Below are positions 43,989-53,524 of a stretch of DNA of 64,000 bases, one piece after another. Source of the DNA: JAIYDJ01 sp031400505 (lineage in GTDB: Bacteria; Pseudomonadota; Alphaproteobacteria; Rhodobacterales; Rhodobacteraceae); the NCBI GenBank assembly GCA_031400505.1, contig JANNPZ010000040.1:30626-94625 (forward strand), given 5' to 3'. The position numbers and the translations under genes were made by a program. Under the pieces are notes generated by a model. The model was given only the letters and a program-made list of their open reading frames with translations. It did not search any database and was not told the DNA's origin. Position 1 is the first letter of the stretch. Every line of letters starts with the position of its first letter.

Positions 43989-44998
43989 TGGATTTCCTGA
44001 ACGGCCTGATCACTTTCCTAAACTTCGTCTTTGTGCCCGGGCTTGCCTATGGCAGCCAGTTGGCACTCGGTGCCCTTGGCGTCACGCTGATCTACGGCAT
44101 CCTGCGGTTTTCGAACTTTGCCCATGGCGACACGATGGCCTTCGGCGCGATGGTGACGATCCTGTTCACCTGGTGGTTCCAAGGCATGGGCATCAATTTT
44201 GGCGTCCTGCCCACCGCCCTCTTGGCCCTGCCCTTCGGCATTGCCGGCACCGCCCTGTTCGTGCTGCTGACCGACCGGGTGGTCTACCGGTTTTACCGCC
44301 GTCAGAAAGCTGCACCGACCATCCTCGTCATCGTCTCGCTGGGCGTCATGTTCGTGATGAACGGCGTGGTGCGGCTGATCATCGGGGTGGATGACCAGAA
44401 TTTTGCCGACGGGGGCCGGTTCGTGATTTCCGCCGGCGAGTTCAAAGAGATCACTGGCCTCGCCGAAGGCCTTGCCATCAAATCGACCCAAGCCATCACC
44501 GTCGTCACCGCCGGGCTTGTCGTGGCTTTCCTGTTCTGGTTCCTGCAAAAGACCCGCACCGGCAAATCGATGCGCGCCTTTTCCGATAACGAGGATCTGG
44601 CCCTCTTGTCGGGCATCAACCCCGACCGCGTGGTGCAGGTGACATGGATCCTCGCGGCGGCTCTCGCCACCATCGCGGGCGTGCTTTATGGCTTGGACAA
44701 GTCGTTCAAACCCTACACCTACTACCTGCTGCTGCTGCCGATCTTTGCCTCCGCCATCGTCGGCGGCCTCGGCTCGCCCCTGGGGGCCATCGCGGGCGGT
44801 TATGTGATCGCGTTTTCCGAAGTGACGGTGACCTATGCCTGGAAAAAGGTGCTGGGCTACTGGCTGCCCGAAAACCTCGCGCCTGACAGCCTGGTGCAAC
44901 TGCTGTCCACCGACTACAAATTCGCGGTCAGCTTCACGATCCTGATCATCGTGCTCTTGTTTCTGCCAACCGGCCTTTTCAAGGGGAAATCGGTATGA
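43985..44998 (+). CDS. livH: Branched-chain amino-acid ABC transporter permease LivH-like
   Basis: This 337-residue permease has about eight membrane helices. The LivH start MMDFLNGLITFLNFVFVPGLAYGSQLALGALGVTLIYGILRFSNFAHGD is characteristic (NFAHGD), as is GGLGSPLGAIAGGYVIAFSEV near the end. It overlaps the small secreted gene and livM by four bases each. The in-frame sequence upstream of the ATG is another gene's territory. Confidence 0.93.
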   Translation: MMDFLNGLITFLNFVFVPGLAYGSQLALGALGVTLIYGILRFSNFAHGDTMAFGAMVTILFTWWFQGMGINFGVLPTALLALPFGIAGTALFVLLTDRVVYRFYRRQKAAPTILVIVSLGVMFVMNGVVRLIIGVDDQNFADGGRFVISAGEFKEITGLAEGLAIKSTQAITVVTAGLVVAFLFWFLQKTRTGKSMRAFSDNEDLALLSGINPDRVVQVTWILAAALATIAGVLYGLDKSFKPYTYYLLLLPIFASAIVGGLGSPLGAIAGGYVIAFSEVTVTYAWKKVLGYWLPENLAPDSLVQLLSTDYKFAVSFTILIIVLLFLPTGLFKGKSV

Positions 44999-46293
44999 CC
45001 CGCAATCTGTGGCTGTTTGCCGGTCTGGCCGTTCTGTTCATCCTGACCGGGCAGTTCCAAAGCTGGAACCTGTCGCTATCGATCCTGAACATGGGGCTGC
45101 TGTCAGCCATCATGGCCATGGGGGTCAACATGCAATGGGGCTATGCGGGGCTGTTCAACACAGGCGTGATGGGGTTCACGGCGCTTGGGGGCCTTGCCGT
45201 TGTGCTGATCTCGGCACCGGCGGTTCCGGCGGGATGGGCGGCGGGTGGACCGGGCATTTTTCTGGCGCTTGGCGTTGGCGCTGCGTCAATCGCACTGGCA
45301 GTGGTGGTCTATAACCGCATGGCACCGGGCCGAGCGCGCACGGCAGCCCTGTTGGCGGTCCTGATCGGCGGATTCTTTCTGTACCGTGCGATCTTCGATC
45401 CTGCAGCGATGGCGGTTGAATCCAACAGCCCGGAAAACGCGGGCAACATTGGCGGGCTTGGCCTGCCATCGCTTTTGGCCTGGCCGTTGGGCGGCTTGCT
45501 CGCGGCACTGGCCGCCTGGGTGATCGGAAAGATCGCCCTTGGCCTGAGGTCGGACTACCTTGCAATCGCCACACTCGGCATTGCCGAAATCATCGTCGCC
45601 GTCATGCGCAACGAAGACTGGATCGCGCGCGGGGTCAAGAATCTGACGGGCCTGCCCCGCCCCTACCCGGTTCCCTACGAGGTTGACTTGCAGCAAGCCC
45701 CGGACTTTCTTGCCTGGACCACCACCTGGGGGTTCGACCCGGTTACCGCATCGTCGATCCTTGTGAAACTGATGTATGCGGGCCTGTTCGGTGTGGTGTT
45801 GGCGCTGGTGATCTGGGGATCGGAACGCGCGCTGAATTCGCCATGGGGGCGCATGATGCGGGCCATTCGCGACAACGAAGTGTCATCCGCCGCCATGGGC
45901 AAAGACGTCACGCGACGCTTCCTGCACATCTTCATCATCGGCTCGGCTGTGGTCGGTATCGCGGGCGCGATGATGACCTCGATGGAAGGACAATTGACTC
46001 CGGGCACCTATAACCCCTTGCGGTTCACCTTCCTGATATGGGTGATGGTGATCGTCGGCGGGTCGGGCAACAACTGGGGCTCGCTCTTGGGGGCGCTGCT
46101 GATCGGCTGGCTATGGCTGATCGTGGAAACTGTCGGGCCGGGCGTGATGGCGGTGGTGACGGCGGGTATGGCCGACGGCGCGCTGAAATCGCATCTGGTC
46201 GATAGCGCGCAACACATGCGCCTTCTGACCCTGGGGGTGATCCTGCTTTTGGTGCTCCGTTTCAGCCCGCGCGGTTTGATCCCCGAGAAGTAG
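44995..46293 (+). CDS. livM: Branched-chain amino-acid ABC transporter permease LivM-like
   Basis: This 432-residue permease is the second membrane subunit. It has the LivM motif QWGYAGLFNTGVMGFTALGG, the cytoplasmic loop MGKDVTRRFLHIFIIGSAVVGIAGA with NEVSSAAMG, and IVGGSGNNWGSLLGALLIG. An insertion of about 80 residues after the first helices makes it longer than many LivM proteins. The stop abuts the stop of the convergent capsule gene with no spacer. Confidence 0.93.
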   Translation: MTRNLWLFAGLAVLFILTGQFQSWNLSLSILNMGLLSAIMAMGVNMQWGYAGLFNTGVMGFTALGGLAVVLISAPAVPAGWAAGGPGIFLALGVGAASIALAVVVYNRMAPGRARTAALLAVLIGGFFLYRAIFDPAAMAVESNSPENAGNIGGLGLPSLLAWPLGGLLAALAAWVIGKIALGLRSDYLAIATLGIAEIIVAVMRNEDWIARGVKNLTGLPRPYPVPYEVDLQQAPDFLAWTTTWGFDPVTASSILVKLMYAGLFGVVLALVIWGSERALNSPWGRMMRAIRDNEVSSAAMGKDVTRRFLHIFIIGSAVVGIAGAMMTSMEGQLTPGTYNPLRFTFLIWVMVIVGGSGNNWGSLLGALLIGWLWLIVETVGPGVMAVVTAGMADGALKSHLVDSAQHMRLLTLGVILLLVLRFSPRGLIPEK

Positions 46294-47352
46294 TCAATAA
46301 TACCCCGGCGCCGCGTGAAAGTAGCCTTTTCGCGCCAGCCGTTCCAGAACCTGCGGCAGGCTGGCCTCGCTGTCTTCAAGACAGGTTTGCCGCAGGAACC
46401 ACACGAGGAATTTCTCGTTGGGCCATTCGCGCCCCATCGCCGCGGCCATTGCCGGAACCAGCCGTGCCGGGTCGGTCAGCGTGATCGCGTTCTGCCAGAA
46501 ATCGGTCTGCCCCCCAAGAACCACCGGCTTGCGGTGCAAGAACGCCTCGAACCCCACGGCACTGGTCAGGGTCAGCACACAATCCGCAGCCGCCAGCAGA
46601 TCGTGGATCGAGGCTTGCGTCAGATACACCCCCCGCGCAGGCGCATGATAGCGCGCCAGCACCTCCATCTCTTCCAGCGTTTGCGCGGGATGCGGCTTGA
46701 TGTACAACGCCCGCCGCCCCTTGGCCGCAATCGCCGCCTCGATCATCTGCACGACAGTCATGTAATGCCGATGATAGCGCGGCACCTTGAAATCCTGGGC
46801 AAAGAACGCAAGGCACCCCGGCTCTACCGGCTCTGCCCCCCGCTCGGCCTGCGGGAACTTGGTCAAGTTGGCATCGACGAACTTCGTCACCAGACGGCGG
46901 TGAAAATCTTTCGCCCAAGTCCCATCCATCGGGCGCGGATCAAAGCGCCGCAACCGCTGCAAACTGTTGTTGCGGCTGCCGATCTCGTCGAAATACCAGA
47001 ACCCGCGCAGATAGCCCGGCACCGAATGCACCGCATTCGGCGCATAGACCGGTCGGTCATCCATGAAAATGTGAAGATGATGTGGGCAGGCTACGGCCAA
47101 ATCCTGCCCCTTGGCCGAGAATTCGACGATCTCGACGCCCCAACCCTGCGCCGCCACATGCCCAGCCAACGCCCCGAGCAGCCGGAAATAGCCCTTGCTC
47201 AACCCCGTGGCCAGCTTGTCGCGCGCATGGAACACCAGCGTCTGCGGCAACTCCTCCAGCCGCCGCGCCGTCAGCCACCCGGCAGGCCGCACTGGCCCGA
47301 ATACCGCTTCTGCCATCATCTGTTCACAAATATCCCGCGTGGGCGCATGCAT
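46294..47352 (-). CDS. Capsule polysaccharide biosynthesis protein (KpsC/KpsS-type)
   Basis: This 352-residue soluble protein resembles the Capsule_synth family, whose KpsC/KpsS members are KDO transferases that build the lipid linker of capsules. Visible features are ALYIKPHPAQTLEEMEVL and DLLAAADCVLTLTSAVGFEAFLHRKPVVLGG, the usual C-terminal retaining glycosyltransferase-like core. Two capsule genes and kdsA lie 8-11 kb away, supporting a capsule function. No good ribosome-binding site precedes the first ATG; ATGs 33-36 bases later are alternatives. Confidence 0.78.
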   Translation of the reverse strand: MHAPTRDICEQMMAEAVFGPVRPAGWLTARRLEELPQTLVFHARDKLATGLSKGYFRLLGALAGHVAAQGWGVEIVEFSAKGQDLAVACPHHLHIFMDDRPVYAPNAVHSVPGYLRGFWYFDEIGSRNNSLQRLRRFDPRPMDGTWAKDFHRRLVTKFVDANLTKFPQAERGAEPVEPGCLAFFAQDFKVPRYHRHYMTVVQMIEAAIAAKGRRALYIKPHPAQTLEEMEVLARYHAPARGVYLTQASIHDLLAAADCVLTLTSAVGFEAFLHRKPVVLGGQTDFWQNAITLTDPARLVPAMAAAMGREWPNEKFLVWFLRQTCLEDSEASLPQVLERLARKGYFHAAPGYY

Positions 47353-47420
47353 TGGTGCGCCATTGGTTCAAGTACCAATGTATGCGGGGGAGTGTGACCC
47401 CCCCCAGCCTGTCTGCGCTC

Positions 47421-48518
47421 TTACCGAAACAGAACCAGCGCCCCCGGTGCCCAGGCCACCCGCGTCCGCGTCCCGATGTCCAGAACCGGACGGCCGAACA
47501 CATTGCGCATCGACAACCGCATCGGCACCTCGGTACCATCCAGCTTGACGTCGTAATAGGTCATGTCGCCGTAATACACGACTTCGGTGACCACCCCCAT
47601 CGTCTCGCGGTCGGCACCCTGTTGCCCTTCGAACAGGATGGTCAGCGTCTCGGGCCTGAATCCCACCATTGCGCCGCCGGCATCCTTGCCCGCTGCCGCA
47701 CATTGCTCGGCGGTCAGCGTCACCGACCCGAACCCTTGCGCCTCGACCTCGACCATCCCGCCCGCCTCTGACAGGATCCTGGCCGGCAGAAAGTTCATCG
47801 TCCCGATGAAATCGGCAACCTTCTTCGAGTTCGGGCGGCGATACAGCGTCTCGGGGTCGGCCAACTGCGCGATGCCGCCCTCGAACATCACAGCGATGCG
47901 GTCGGACATGACCAGCGCCTCTTCCTGATCATTCGTGACCAGAATGAAGGTGATGCCCACCTGCCGCTGCAGCCGGATCAACTCGACCTGCATCTGCTCG
48001 CGCATCTTCTTGTCAAGCGCGGACAACGGCTCGTCCAAGAGCAGCACCTTGGGTTTCAGGATCAGCGCGCGGGCCAACGCCACCCGCTGCCGCTGCCCGC
48101 CCGACAGCGCATGGGCCGCACGCGCCCCAAACCCTTTCAGCCCGACCATCTCCAGCGCCTCGGCCACCGCCCGCGCCTTGTCCGCCGCCGACATCGGGTC
48201 ACGCCGCAGACCGAAGCCTACGTTCTGCTCGACGCTCAGATGCGGAAAGATCGCATAGGACTGAAACTCCATGTTGGTTGGCCGCACGTTGGCGGGCACT
48301 CCGGCCATGTTCTTGCCGTCAATCATCACAACGCCGGATGAAATCCCCTCGAACCCGGCGATGGTCCGCAACAGGGTGGTTTTCCCGCAGCCAGACGGCC
48401 CCAGCAGCGAAAAGAACTCGCCTGCCTTGATCGTTGCGGTGATCCCGCGCAGCGCGTGGTAATCGCCGTAGTATTTGTGGACGTCCTGAAATTCGATCAT
48501 GTCGGGTTTCGCGTTCAC
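47421..48518 (-). CDS. Spermidine/putrescine-type ABC transporter ATPase (PotA-like)
   Basis: This 365-residue ATPase has Walker A GPSGCGKTT, signature ALSGGQRQRVALARAL, Walker B LLLDEPLSALD and a C-terminal TOBE domain. The H-loop, normally VTHDQEEAL, reads VTNDQEEAL: the usual catalytic His is replaced by Asn (codon AAT). The start is GTG with GGAGG six bases before it, overlapping the permease stop by four bases. Polyamine, Fe3+ or another cation could be the substrate. Confidence 0.9.
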   Translation of the reverse strand: MNAKPDMIEFQDVHKYYGDYHALRGITATIKAGEFFSLLGPSGCGKTTLLRTIAGFEGISSGVVMIDGKNMAGVPANVRPTNMEFQSYAIFPHLSVEQNVGFGLRRDPMSAADKARAVAEALEMVGLKGFGARAAHALSGGQRQRVALARALILKPKVLLLDEPLSALDKKMREQMQVELIRLQRQVGITFILVTNDQEEALVMSDRIAVMFEGGIAQLADPETLYRRPNSKKVADFIGTMNFLPARILSEAGGMVEVEAQGFGSVTLTAEQCAAAGKDAGGAMVGFRPETLTILFEGQQGADRETMGVVTEVVYYGDMTYYDVKLDGTEVPMRLSMRNVFGRPVLDIGTRTRVAWAPGALVLFR

Positions 48519-49324
48519 AGGAAGCCTCCAGTATCTTTTGCGCCGGTCTTTGCCAGACCACGGCGGCGGAAGTATTCGGCAATCGACAACAGCAGGATCG
48601 AGACGAACACCAGGATCGTCCCCAGCGCCAGCATCGCAGGCACCCTCGCGGGAAACCGGAACTGGCCATAGATATAGGCTGACAACGGCGTATCCGATCC
48701 GCCTAGGAAATAAGCCACGATAAACTCGTCCAGACTGATGGTGAAACAGATCAGTAAGGACGACACGATCCCCGGCATCACCAGCGGCAGGATGATCAGC
48801 CGGAACGTCGAGACCGCAGTCTCGCCCAGATCGTAGGCCGCCTCCTCCAGCGACTTGTCGAGCGATTGGAACGCCGACGACAGGATCGCCACGGCAAATG
48901 GCGTGCAAATCAGGATATGGCCAAGGATGATTGTCCAGATCGACAACGGGATGCCGATCCAAAGCAGCACCACCAGCAGCGACATCGCCATGATCATTTC
49001 TGGCAGCACCAGCGGAAGCATGATCAAGGCGATAAGCCCGCCCTTGCCGGGAAACTGGTAGCGGGTGCTGGCCCGCGCCGCGAATATTCCCAGCGTGGTC
49101 GCAAAGATCGCGGTTGATGTCGAGATGATCATCGAATTGCGCAGCGCCTTGAACAGCTGCTCATCCTCCCACATCGTGACGAACCACTGGGTCGAAAATC
49201 CGGTCAGGGGAAAAGCGATCACCTTGCCATCATTGAACGCAAACAACGGCAAAAGCAAAATCGGCGCGTAAAGAAACACCAGATAGACGATGGCGTAGAT
49301 GCGCAGGCCGGGCCCTTGTTTCAT
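48515..49324 (-). CDS. ABC transporter permease (PotC-like)
   Basis: This 269-residue inner-membrane protein has six predicted helices. It starts MKQGPGLRIYAIVYLVFLYAPILLLPLFAFND, and the BPD_transp_1 EAA loop appears as KSLEEAAYDLGETAVSTFRLIILPLVMPGI. It overlaps the PotA-like and PotB-like genes by four bases each. The long in-frame upstream stretch is not coding. Confidence 0.92.
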   Translation of the reverse strand: MKQGPGLRIYAIVYLVFLYAPILLLPLFAFNDGKVIAFPLTGFSTQWFVTMWEDEQLFKALRNSMIISTSTAIFATTLGIFAARASTRYQFPGKGGLIALIMLPLVLPEMIMAMSLLVVLLWIGIPLSIWTIILGHILICTPFAVAILSSAFQSLDKSLEEAAYDLGETAVSTFRLIILPLVMPGIVSSLLICFTISLDEFIVAYFLGGSDTPLSAYIYGQFRFPARVPAMLALGTILVFVSILLLSIAEYFRRRGLAKTGAKDTGGFL

Positions 49325-50208
49325 TTTGCGGCCCCCAGGAACCGTCGGTTCAGCATCAGAAAGATCAGGCTGACAACGGCGACGATGATCATCGCGCTGA
49401 CCGCAAGCGCCGACCCCAGTGCCTTGTGGTTCAGCTTCAGCAACTGCACCTCGATCGCATTGGCAATCATCGGGAATTTGCCCGATCCGATCAGGTCGGG
49501 CGTCACATAGTCGCCGATCGTCGGAATGAACACGATCAGCACGGCGGCAATCACCCCTGACATCGACAATGGCAACGTCACGCGCAGGAAAGTGACAAGT
49601 CGCGTCTCTCCCAGATCCTGCCCGGCTTCCAGGAACGACCGGTCGATCTTTTCCAGTGCGACAAAGATTGGCAGAATTGCAAACGGCGCATAGGCATGCG
49701 CCAGCGTCACGATCATCGCGCTGGTCGCGTCCGTCAAAAAGGACATCGGTCCGCTGGTGATCCCGACAAATTCCAGCGCCGAACTGAACACACCGTTGTA
49801 GCCCAGGATAACTTTCCACAGAAAGACCCGGATCAGATAGCTCGTCCAGAACGGGATGGTGATCAGGAACAACCAGATCGACTTTTTCGAAGGCGCTACG
49901 TGGAAGCTGACGAAATAGGCGATCGGATAGGCGACCATAACCGTCACCAGCGTCACAGAGAATGACACAGTCAAGGACCGCAGCATGATCGCGCGATAGA
50001 CCCGGCTTGACCACACTTCGGCATAGTTCGCCCAAGTGAAGTCCCACTCGATCTTGCCCTCACCGTCGGTCATCACCGAATAGAGAACCACCGCCGTCAA
50101 AGGCGCGGCCAGCATCAGCACAGCATAGATCGCCGTCGGGCTGATCATCGCAAGGCCATTTGCCGCCTCTGGCCCGCCGAGGCGGTTCACCAGTCCGTTC
50201 TTGGTCAT
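49321..50208 (-). CDS. ABC transporter permease (PotB-like)
   Basis: This 295-residue permease (MTKNGLVNRLGGPEAANG...) has an EAA loop DRSFLEAGQDLGETRLVTFLRVTLPLSMSGV and several helices. With PotC and PotA homologues it forms a PotABC operon. The usual fourth gene, a periplasmic binding protein, is not found next to it in the window. The 190 bases upstream, before the convergent end of the acyltransferase, should hold its promoter, but I see no clear one. Confidence 0.92.
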   Translation of the reverse strand: MTKNGLVNRLGGPEAANGLAMISPTAIYAVLMLAAPLTAVVLYSVMTDGEGKIEWDFTWANYAEVWSSRVYRAIMLRSLTVSFSVTLVTVMVAYPIAYFVSFHVAPSKKSIWLFLITIPFWTSYLIRVFLWKVILGYNGVFSSALEFVGITSGPMSFLTDATSAMIVTLAHAYAPFAILPIFVALEKIDRSFLEAGQDLGETRLVTFLRVTLPLSMSGVIAAVLIVFIPTIGDYVTPDLIGSGKFPMIANAIEVQLLKLNHKALGSALAVSAMIIVAVVSLIFLMLNRRFLGAAK

Positions 50209-50399
50209 CAGGCCCCCCTGTCCGCACCAACCCGTCACACTTGGCGTTCTTTTAACCATGTCTTGCACAGGGCCAATGACCTGAAAAGCCCTGTTTTCGC
50301 CGGTCCGGCGCAGATGCCCTGCAAAAGGCGCACAAGAATCAAGCCAAAGATCAGAAAACGCGCAGTGCAAAGACGGCGGACCTGCCCGGGCGATGCGCC

Positions 50400-52283
50400 C
50401 TAGCCGTCCATCTCTTCGAAGAAGCGCCCGACCAGATGCGCTGCACCAGAGTAAGTCATATGGCCATTGTCGAACGAGAAAAGTGCGACATCCAGCAGTC
50501 TGAAATCTCCGTCCTTCAGCGGAAGGACCGCCTCGCAGGTGTCTTCGCGGCATAGGGTTGCAAGCGGGTCCCAGAACGTCGCACCGTGCCGTTCGGCCGC
50601 GCTTCGCAGCGCGTCGTTGACCTGACGAAGGTCGTCCAGCGACACTGTGACAGTCGATCCGGGGACCAGCGCTGTTTGGGTTTTCACAATCATCTCTGGC
50701 AGGTTCGGAGAAAACTGTGGGACGTTCCCGATGATGATCACCTCGACACCGCTTTGCGACAACTGCGAAAGCGTCATGTCGAACTTGGCCTGAAAGCCGC
50801 GACGGTACCAATATTCGGACCACGCCGCATGCAGATAGACGACCTCGGCCTTTGCCGCGGCAATTTGCGCAAACCTGAATGCGTTGATGCCTGCACAGGT
50901 CGGTTGATTGAACACCCGATAGTCCACGACCGGCGGGCACGAAGTCTGCGTCAGGTTGGCAATAGTGCGGTCGGGGGGGATACCTGCGCCAAAAGCGCCG
51001 GCATGGCTGTCGCCGATCAGAAATTCCGATGCGGATTGCCAGCAGGCCGGGTCAAAATCGCGATAGGTCTGCTCGGCGGTCAGCATGCATTTGCCGCGGC
51101 GATAGAAGCCTTCAACCGGGTAGTCGGCGTATTGCAGCAAAAGCCGTTCCTGGGGTGTCAGGCGATATTCCAGGCCGTTGGTCCAAACACCCGCAATGCC
51201 AATCGCCAGAAAGACACTGCTTGCCACACCGGCGGCCGCGAACACCTGCCTTCGTGTTCCCAGCAAAGGCCGATTGCGCCGCCGGAACGGCTGTTCGATG
51301 AAAAGCCACGTCGCCCAGGCAAGCGCAAACGACAGTGCGATCAACAGGCCCATCAGCCAAGTCTCGCCGTCCGGGATGCCACTTATGCGGGCAAAGGCAA
51401 AAATCGGCTGATGCCAAAGGTAGGCGCTATAGGAAATCAGCCCGATCCCGACAAAGACGCCGCTGGAAAGCAGTCGCGCTACAACCGTTCCCGTTGCGGC
51501 AAACAGCACGATCAGCACCGTCCCCCCAACCGGCAGCAAAGCGTAAAGGCTGGGGAACGGGGTTCTTTCGTGATACCAGAAGATCGATGCGACAATCATC
51601 GCAAGCCCGAGCAGGCTCAGCGGATTGCTCTGGTATTGCGCGCGCCCGGCCAAGAAGAACGCGCAAAGCGAGCCTGCCAGCAACTCCCACGCCCGAGGTG
51701 GTGCGAGAAAGAAATTGGCCGTCGGCGCAAACCGCCAACCCCATTCGCTCAGCAGCAAACTGAGACCGGCAATGGCCACAAGGATCCAGAATGTCCGCTG
51801 TCGTCCGAACTGCCACAGCACCAGCAACAACAGCGGGAACAGCAGATAGAACTGTTCTTCGACGGCAAGGCTCCAGGTGTGCAGCAGCGGCTTTTCTTTG
51901 CCAGCGAGGTCGAAATAGCTGTATTCTTGCCAGAAAAGGACGTTCGACCCAAAGAAGATGACGGCGATCACGCTTTCAGAAAAGTCCCGCAGCCGGGCAG
52001 GCAACATCAGTGCAACTGCAAACGGCACACAGACCGCCAGGACGGTGAACAAGGCAGGCAGGATCCGCCGCGCGCGGCGTTCATAAAATCGCAGGATCGA
52101 GAAGTTTCCGGCCTGCAAATCGGCAATCAGGATGCTGGTGATCAGATAGCCGCTGATGACAAAAAAGACGTCTACGCCGACAAAGCCGCCGCTGAACGCG
52201 TCAAAACCGGCATGAAATAGAACCACCGGAACCACCGCGACTGCGCGCAGACCGTCAATTTCGCGTCTGTATTGCATCGCCAT
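50400..52283 (-). CDS. Acyltransferase 3 (OafA-type) with C-terminal SGNH domain
   Basis: This 627-residue membrane protein has an N-terminal half with ten or so helices and the acyltransferase-3 start YRREIDGLRAVAVVPVVLFHAG with FFVISGYLIT. A C-terminal SGNH hydrolase-like domain carries FLIGDSHAGAFGAGI and HMTYSGAAHLVGRF. Such proteins O-acetylate surface polysaccharides or lipopolysaccharide. Two ATGs six bases apart are both possible starts. It lies near capsule genes but on its own transcript. Confidence 0.9.
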   Translation of the reverse strand: MAMQYRREIDGLRAVAVVPVVLFHAGFDAFSGGFVGVDVFFVISGYLITSILIADLQAGNFSILRFYERRARRILPALFTVLAVCVPFAVALMLPARLRDFSESVIAVIFFGSNVLFWQEYSYFDLAGKEKPLLHTWSLAVEEQFYLLFPLLLLVLWQFGRQRTFWILVAIAGLSLLLSEWGWRFAPTANFFLAPPRAWELLAGSLCAFFLAGRAQYQSNPLSLLGLAMIVASIFWYHERTPFPSLYALLPVGGTVLIVLFAATGTVVARLLSSGVFVGIGLISYSAYLWHQPIFAFARISGIPDGETWLMGLLIALSFALAWATWLFIEQPFRRRNRPLLGTRRQVFAAAGVASSVFLAIGIAGVWTNGLEYRLTPQERLLLQYADYPVEGFYRRGKCMLTAEQTYRDFDPACWQSASEFLIGDSHAGAFGAGIPPDRTIANLTQTSCPPVVDYRVFNQPTCAGINAFRFAQIAAAKAEVVYLHAAWSEYWYRRGFQAKFDMTLSQLSQSGVEVIIIGNVPQFSPNLPEMIVKTQTALVPGSTVTVSLDDLRQVNDALRSAAERHGATFWDPLATLCREDTCEAVLPLKDGDFRLLDVALFSFDNGHMTYSGAAHLVGRFFEEMDG

Positions 52284-52412
52284 CCCGTAGTGTGCCGTGG
52301 CTTACAACGCCTTTCACCGTCTATCCCTCCGGGTGCAGAACAAACGCACACGGTCACAGGCAGCAAAAAAGGCGCAGCAATGCCACGCCTTTTCTGGTCA
52401 TCAGGGGAAAGC

Positions 52413-52913
52413 TTAGCGTTTGGAGAACTGGAAGCTCTTGCGTGCTTTGGCTTTACCGTATTTCTTGCGTTCCACCACGCGGCTGTCACGGGTCAGGAAA
52501 CCGGCCGCCTTCAGCGCACCGCGCAAGCTGGGTTCATAAAGCTGCAACGCTTTGGACACGCCATGCTTGACCGCACCAGCCTGCCCCGACAACCCGCCAC
52601 CGGCAACCGTTGCCAACACGTCAAACTGGCCCTCGACACCCGCAACCGTGAACGGCTGGCGAAGGATCATTTGCAGCACGGGGCGGGCGAAGTATTCGGC
52701 CATCGTCTTGCCGTTGACCACAACCTTGCCGGAACCGGGGCGGATCCAAACGCGGGCGACGGCGTTCTTGCGTTTGCCCGTTGCATAAGACCGACCCAGC
52801 GCATCGCGCACGGCCACACGCGGCGCAATGGCAGCGGCCACGGTTTCGGCAGCGGATGCACCCGAGACGGCGGACTTCAGATCGTCCAGAGATTTGATGT
52901 CAGCCATGCTCAT
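52413..52913 (-). CDS. rpsI: 30S ribosomal protein S9
   Basis: This 166-residue protein has an alphaproteobacterial N-terminal extension (MSMADIKSLDDLKSAVSGASAAETV) and the S9 core with SYATGKRKNAVARVWIRPGSGKVVVNG and the C-terminal KKYGKAKARKSFQFSKR, whose last Arg/Lys residues enter the P site. It overlaps rplM by four bases. Confidence 0.97.
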   Translation of the reverse strand: MSMADIKSLDDLKSAVSGASAAETVAAAIAPRVAVRDALGRSYATGKRKNAVARVWIRPGSGKVVVNGKTMAEYFARPVLQMILRQPFTVAGVEGQFDVLATVAGGGLSGQAGAVKHGVSKALQLYEPSLRGALKAAGFLTRDSRVVERKKYGKAKARKSFQFSKR

Positions 52914-53374
52914 GCGCTCCGGGTGTTCTTGGGGTTCAGCGACGCAAGGTCGAGAACGGTCGGCTGCTGTGCCTCGTGCGGATGGGTCGCGGCGGCGTAA
53001 ACCCGAAGGTTGGTCATCTGCACGCGGCCCAGACGGTTGCGGGTGATCATGCGCTCAACCGCCTTGACCACCACACGCTCTGGGTGCGCGCCTTCAAGAA
53101 CCTGGCGCGCGGTGCGCTGCTTGATGCCGCCTGGGTGGCCGGTGTGCCAGTAATAGATCTTGTCGTTGCGCTTGTTGCCGGTCATCTGCACCTTGTCGGC
53201 GTTGATGACGATGACATTGTCGCCCATGTCCATGTGCGGCGTGAAGGTCGGCTTGTTCTTGCCGCGCAGGATATTGGCAACGATGGTTGCAAGACGGCCC
53301 AGAACGATGCCTTCGGCGTCGATCAGGATCCATTTCTTGTCAATATCCGCAGGCGTTGCGGAGAAGGTTTTCAT
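52910..53374 (-). CDS. rplM: 50S ribosomal protein L13
   Basis: This 154-residue protein starts MKTFSATPADIDKKWILIDAEGIVLGRLAT, with RGKNKPTFTPHMDMGDNVIVINA and TGHPGGIKQRTARQVL typical of L13. It is first in the rplM-rpsI operon behind a strong promoter. Confidence 0.98.
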   Translation of the reverse strand: MKTFSATPADIDKKWILIDAEGIVLGRLATIVANILRGKNKPTFTPHMDMGDNVIVINADKVQMTGNKRNDKIYYWHTGHPGGIKQRTARQVLEGAHPERVVVKAVERMITRNRLGRVQMTNLRVYAAATHPHEAQQPTVLDLASLNPKNTRSA

Positions 53375-53427
53375 AGGGTGGCCTGTCAGTTGAGGCAGGG
53401 GCAGCGCCCCCGGTTGTCGGATGGTGG

Positions 53428-53456
53428 TGTATCGCTGAAACTGGGCAGGCGGTCAA
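53428..53456 (-). promoter_or_regulatory. Strong promoter of rplM-rpsI with AT-rich upstream element
   Basis: On the minus strand, TTGACC and GATACA are spaced by exactly 17 bases, about 55 bases before rplM. The 45 bases behind the -35 box are unusually AT-rich for this genome, resembling an UP element. A palindromic GGGGTA-TTAAAT-TACCCC lies further back, at the end of the SseB gene. Confidence 0.7.
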
Positions 53457-53524
53457 GTTCGCAATTGAATATTAAATCGTTAATAAACATGTGCTTATCA
53501 ATGGGGTATTAAATTACCCCACTT

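Noticed and set aside
50586..52220. 544-residue plus-strand frame
   Set aside because: It is antisense to the OafA-type acyltransferase; its composition is that of a shadow of membrane-helix codons.
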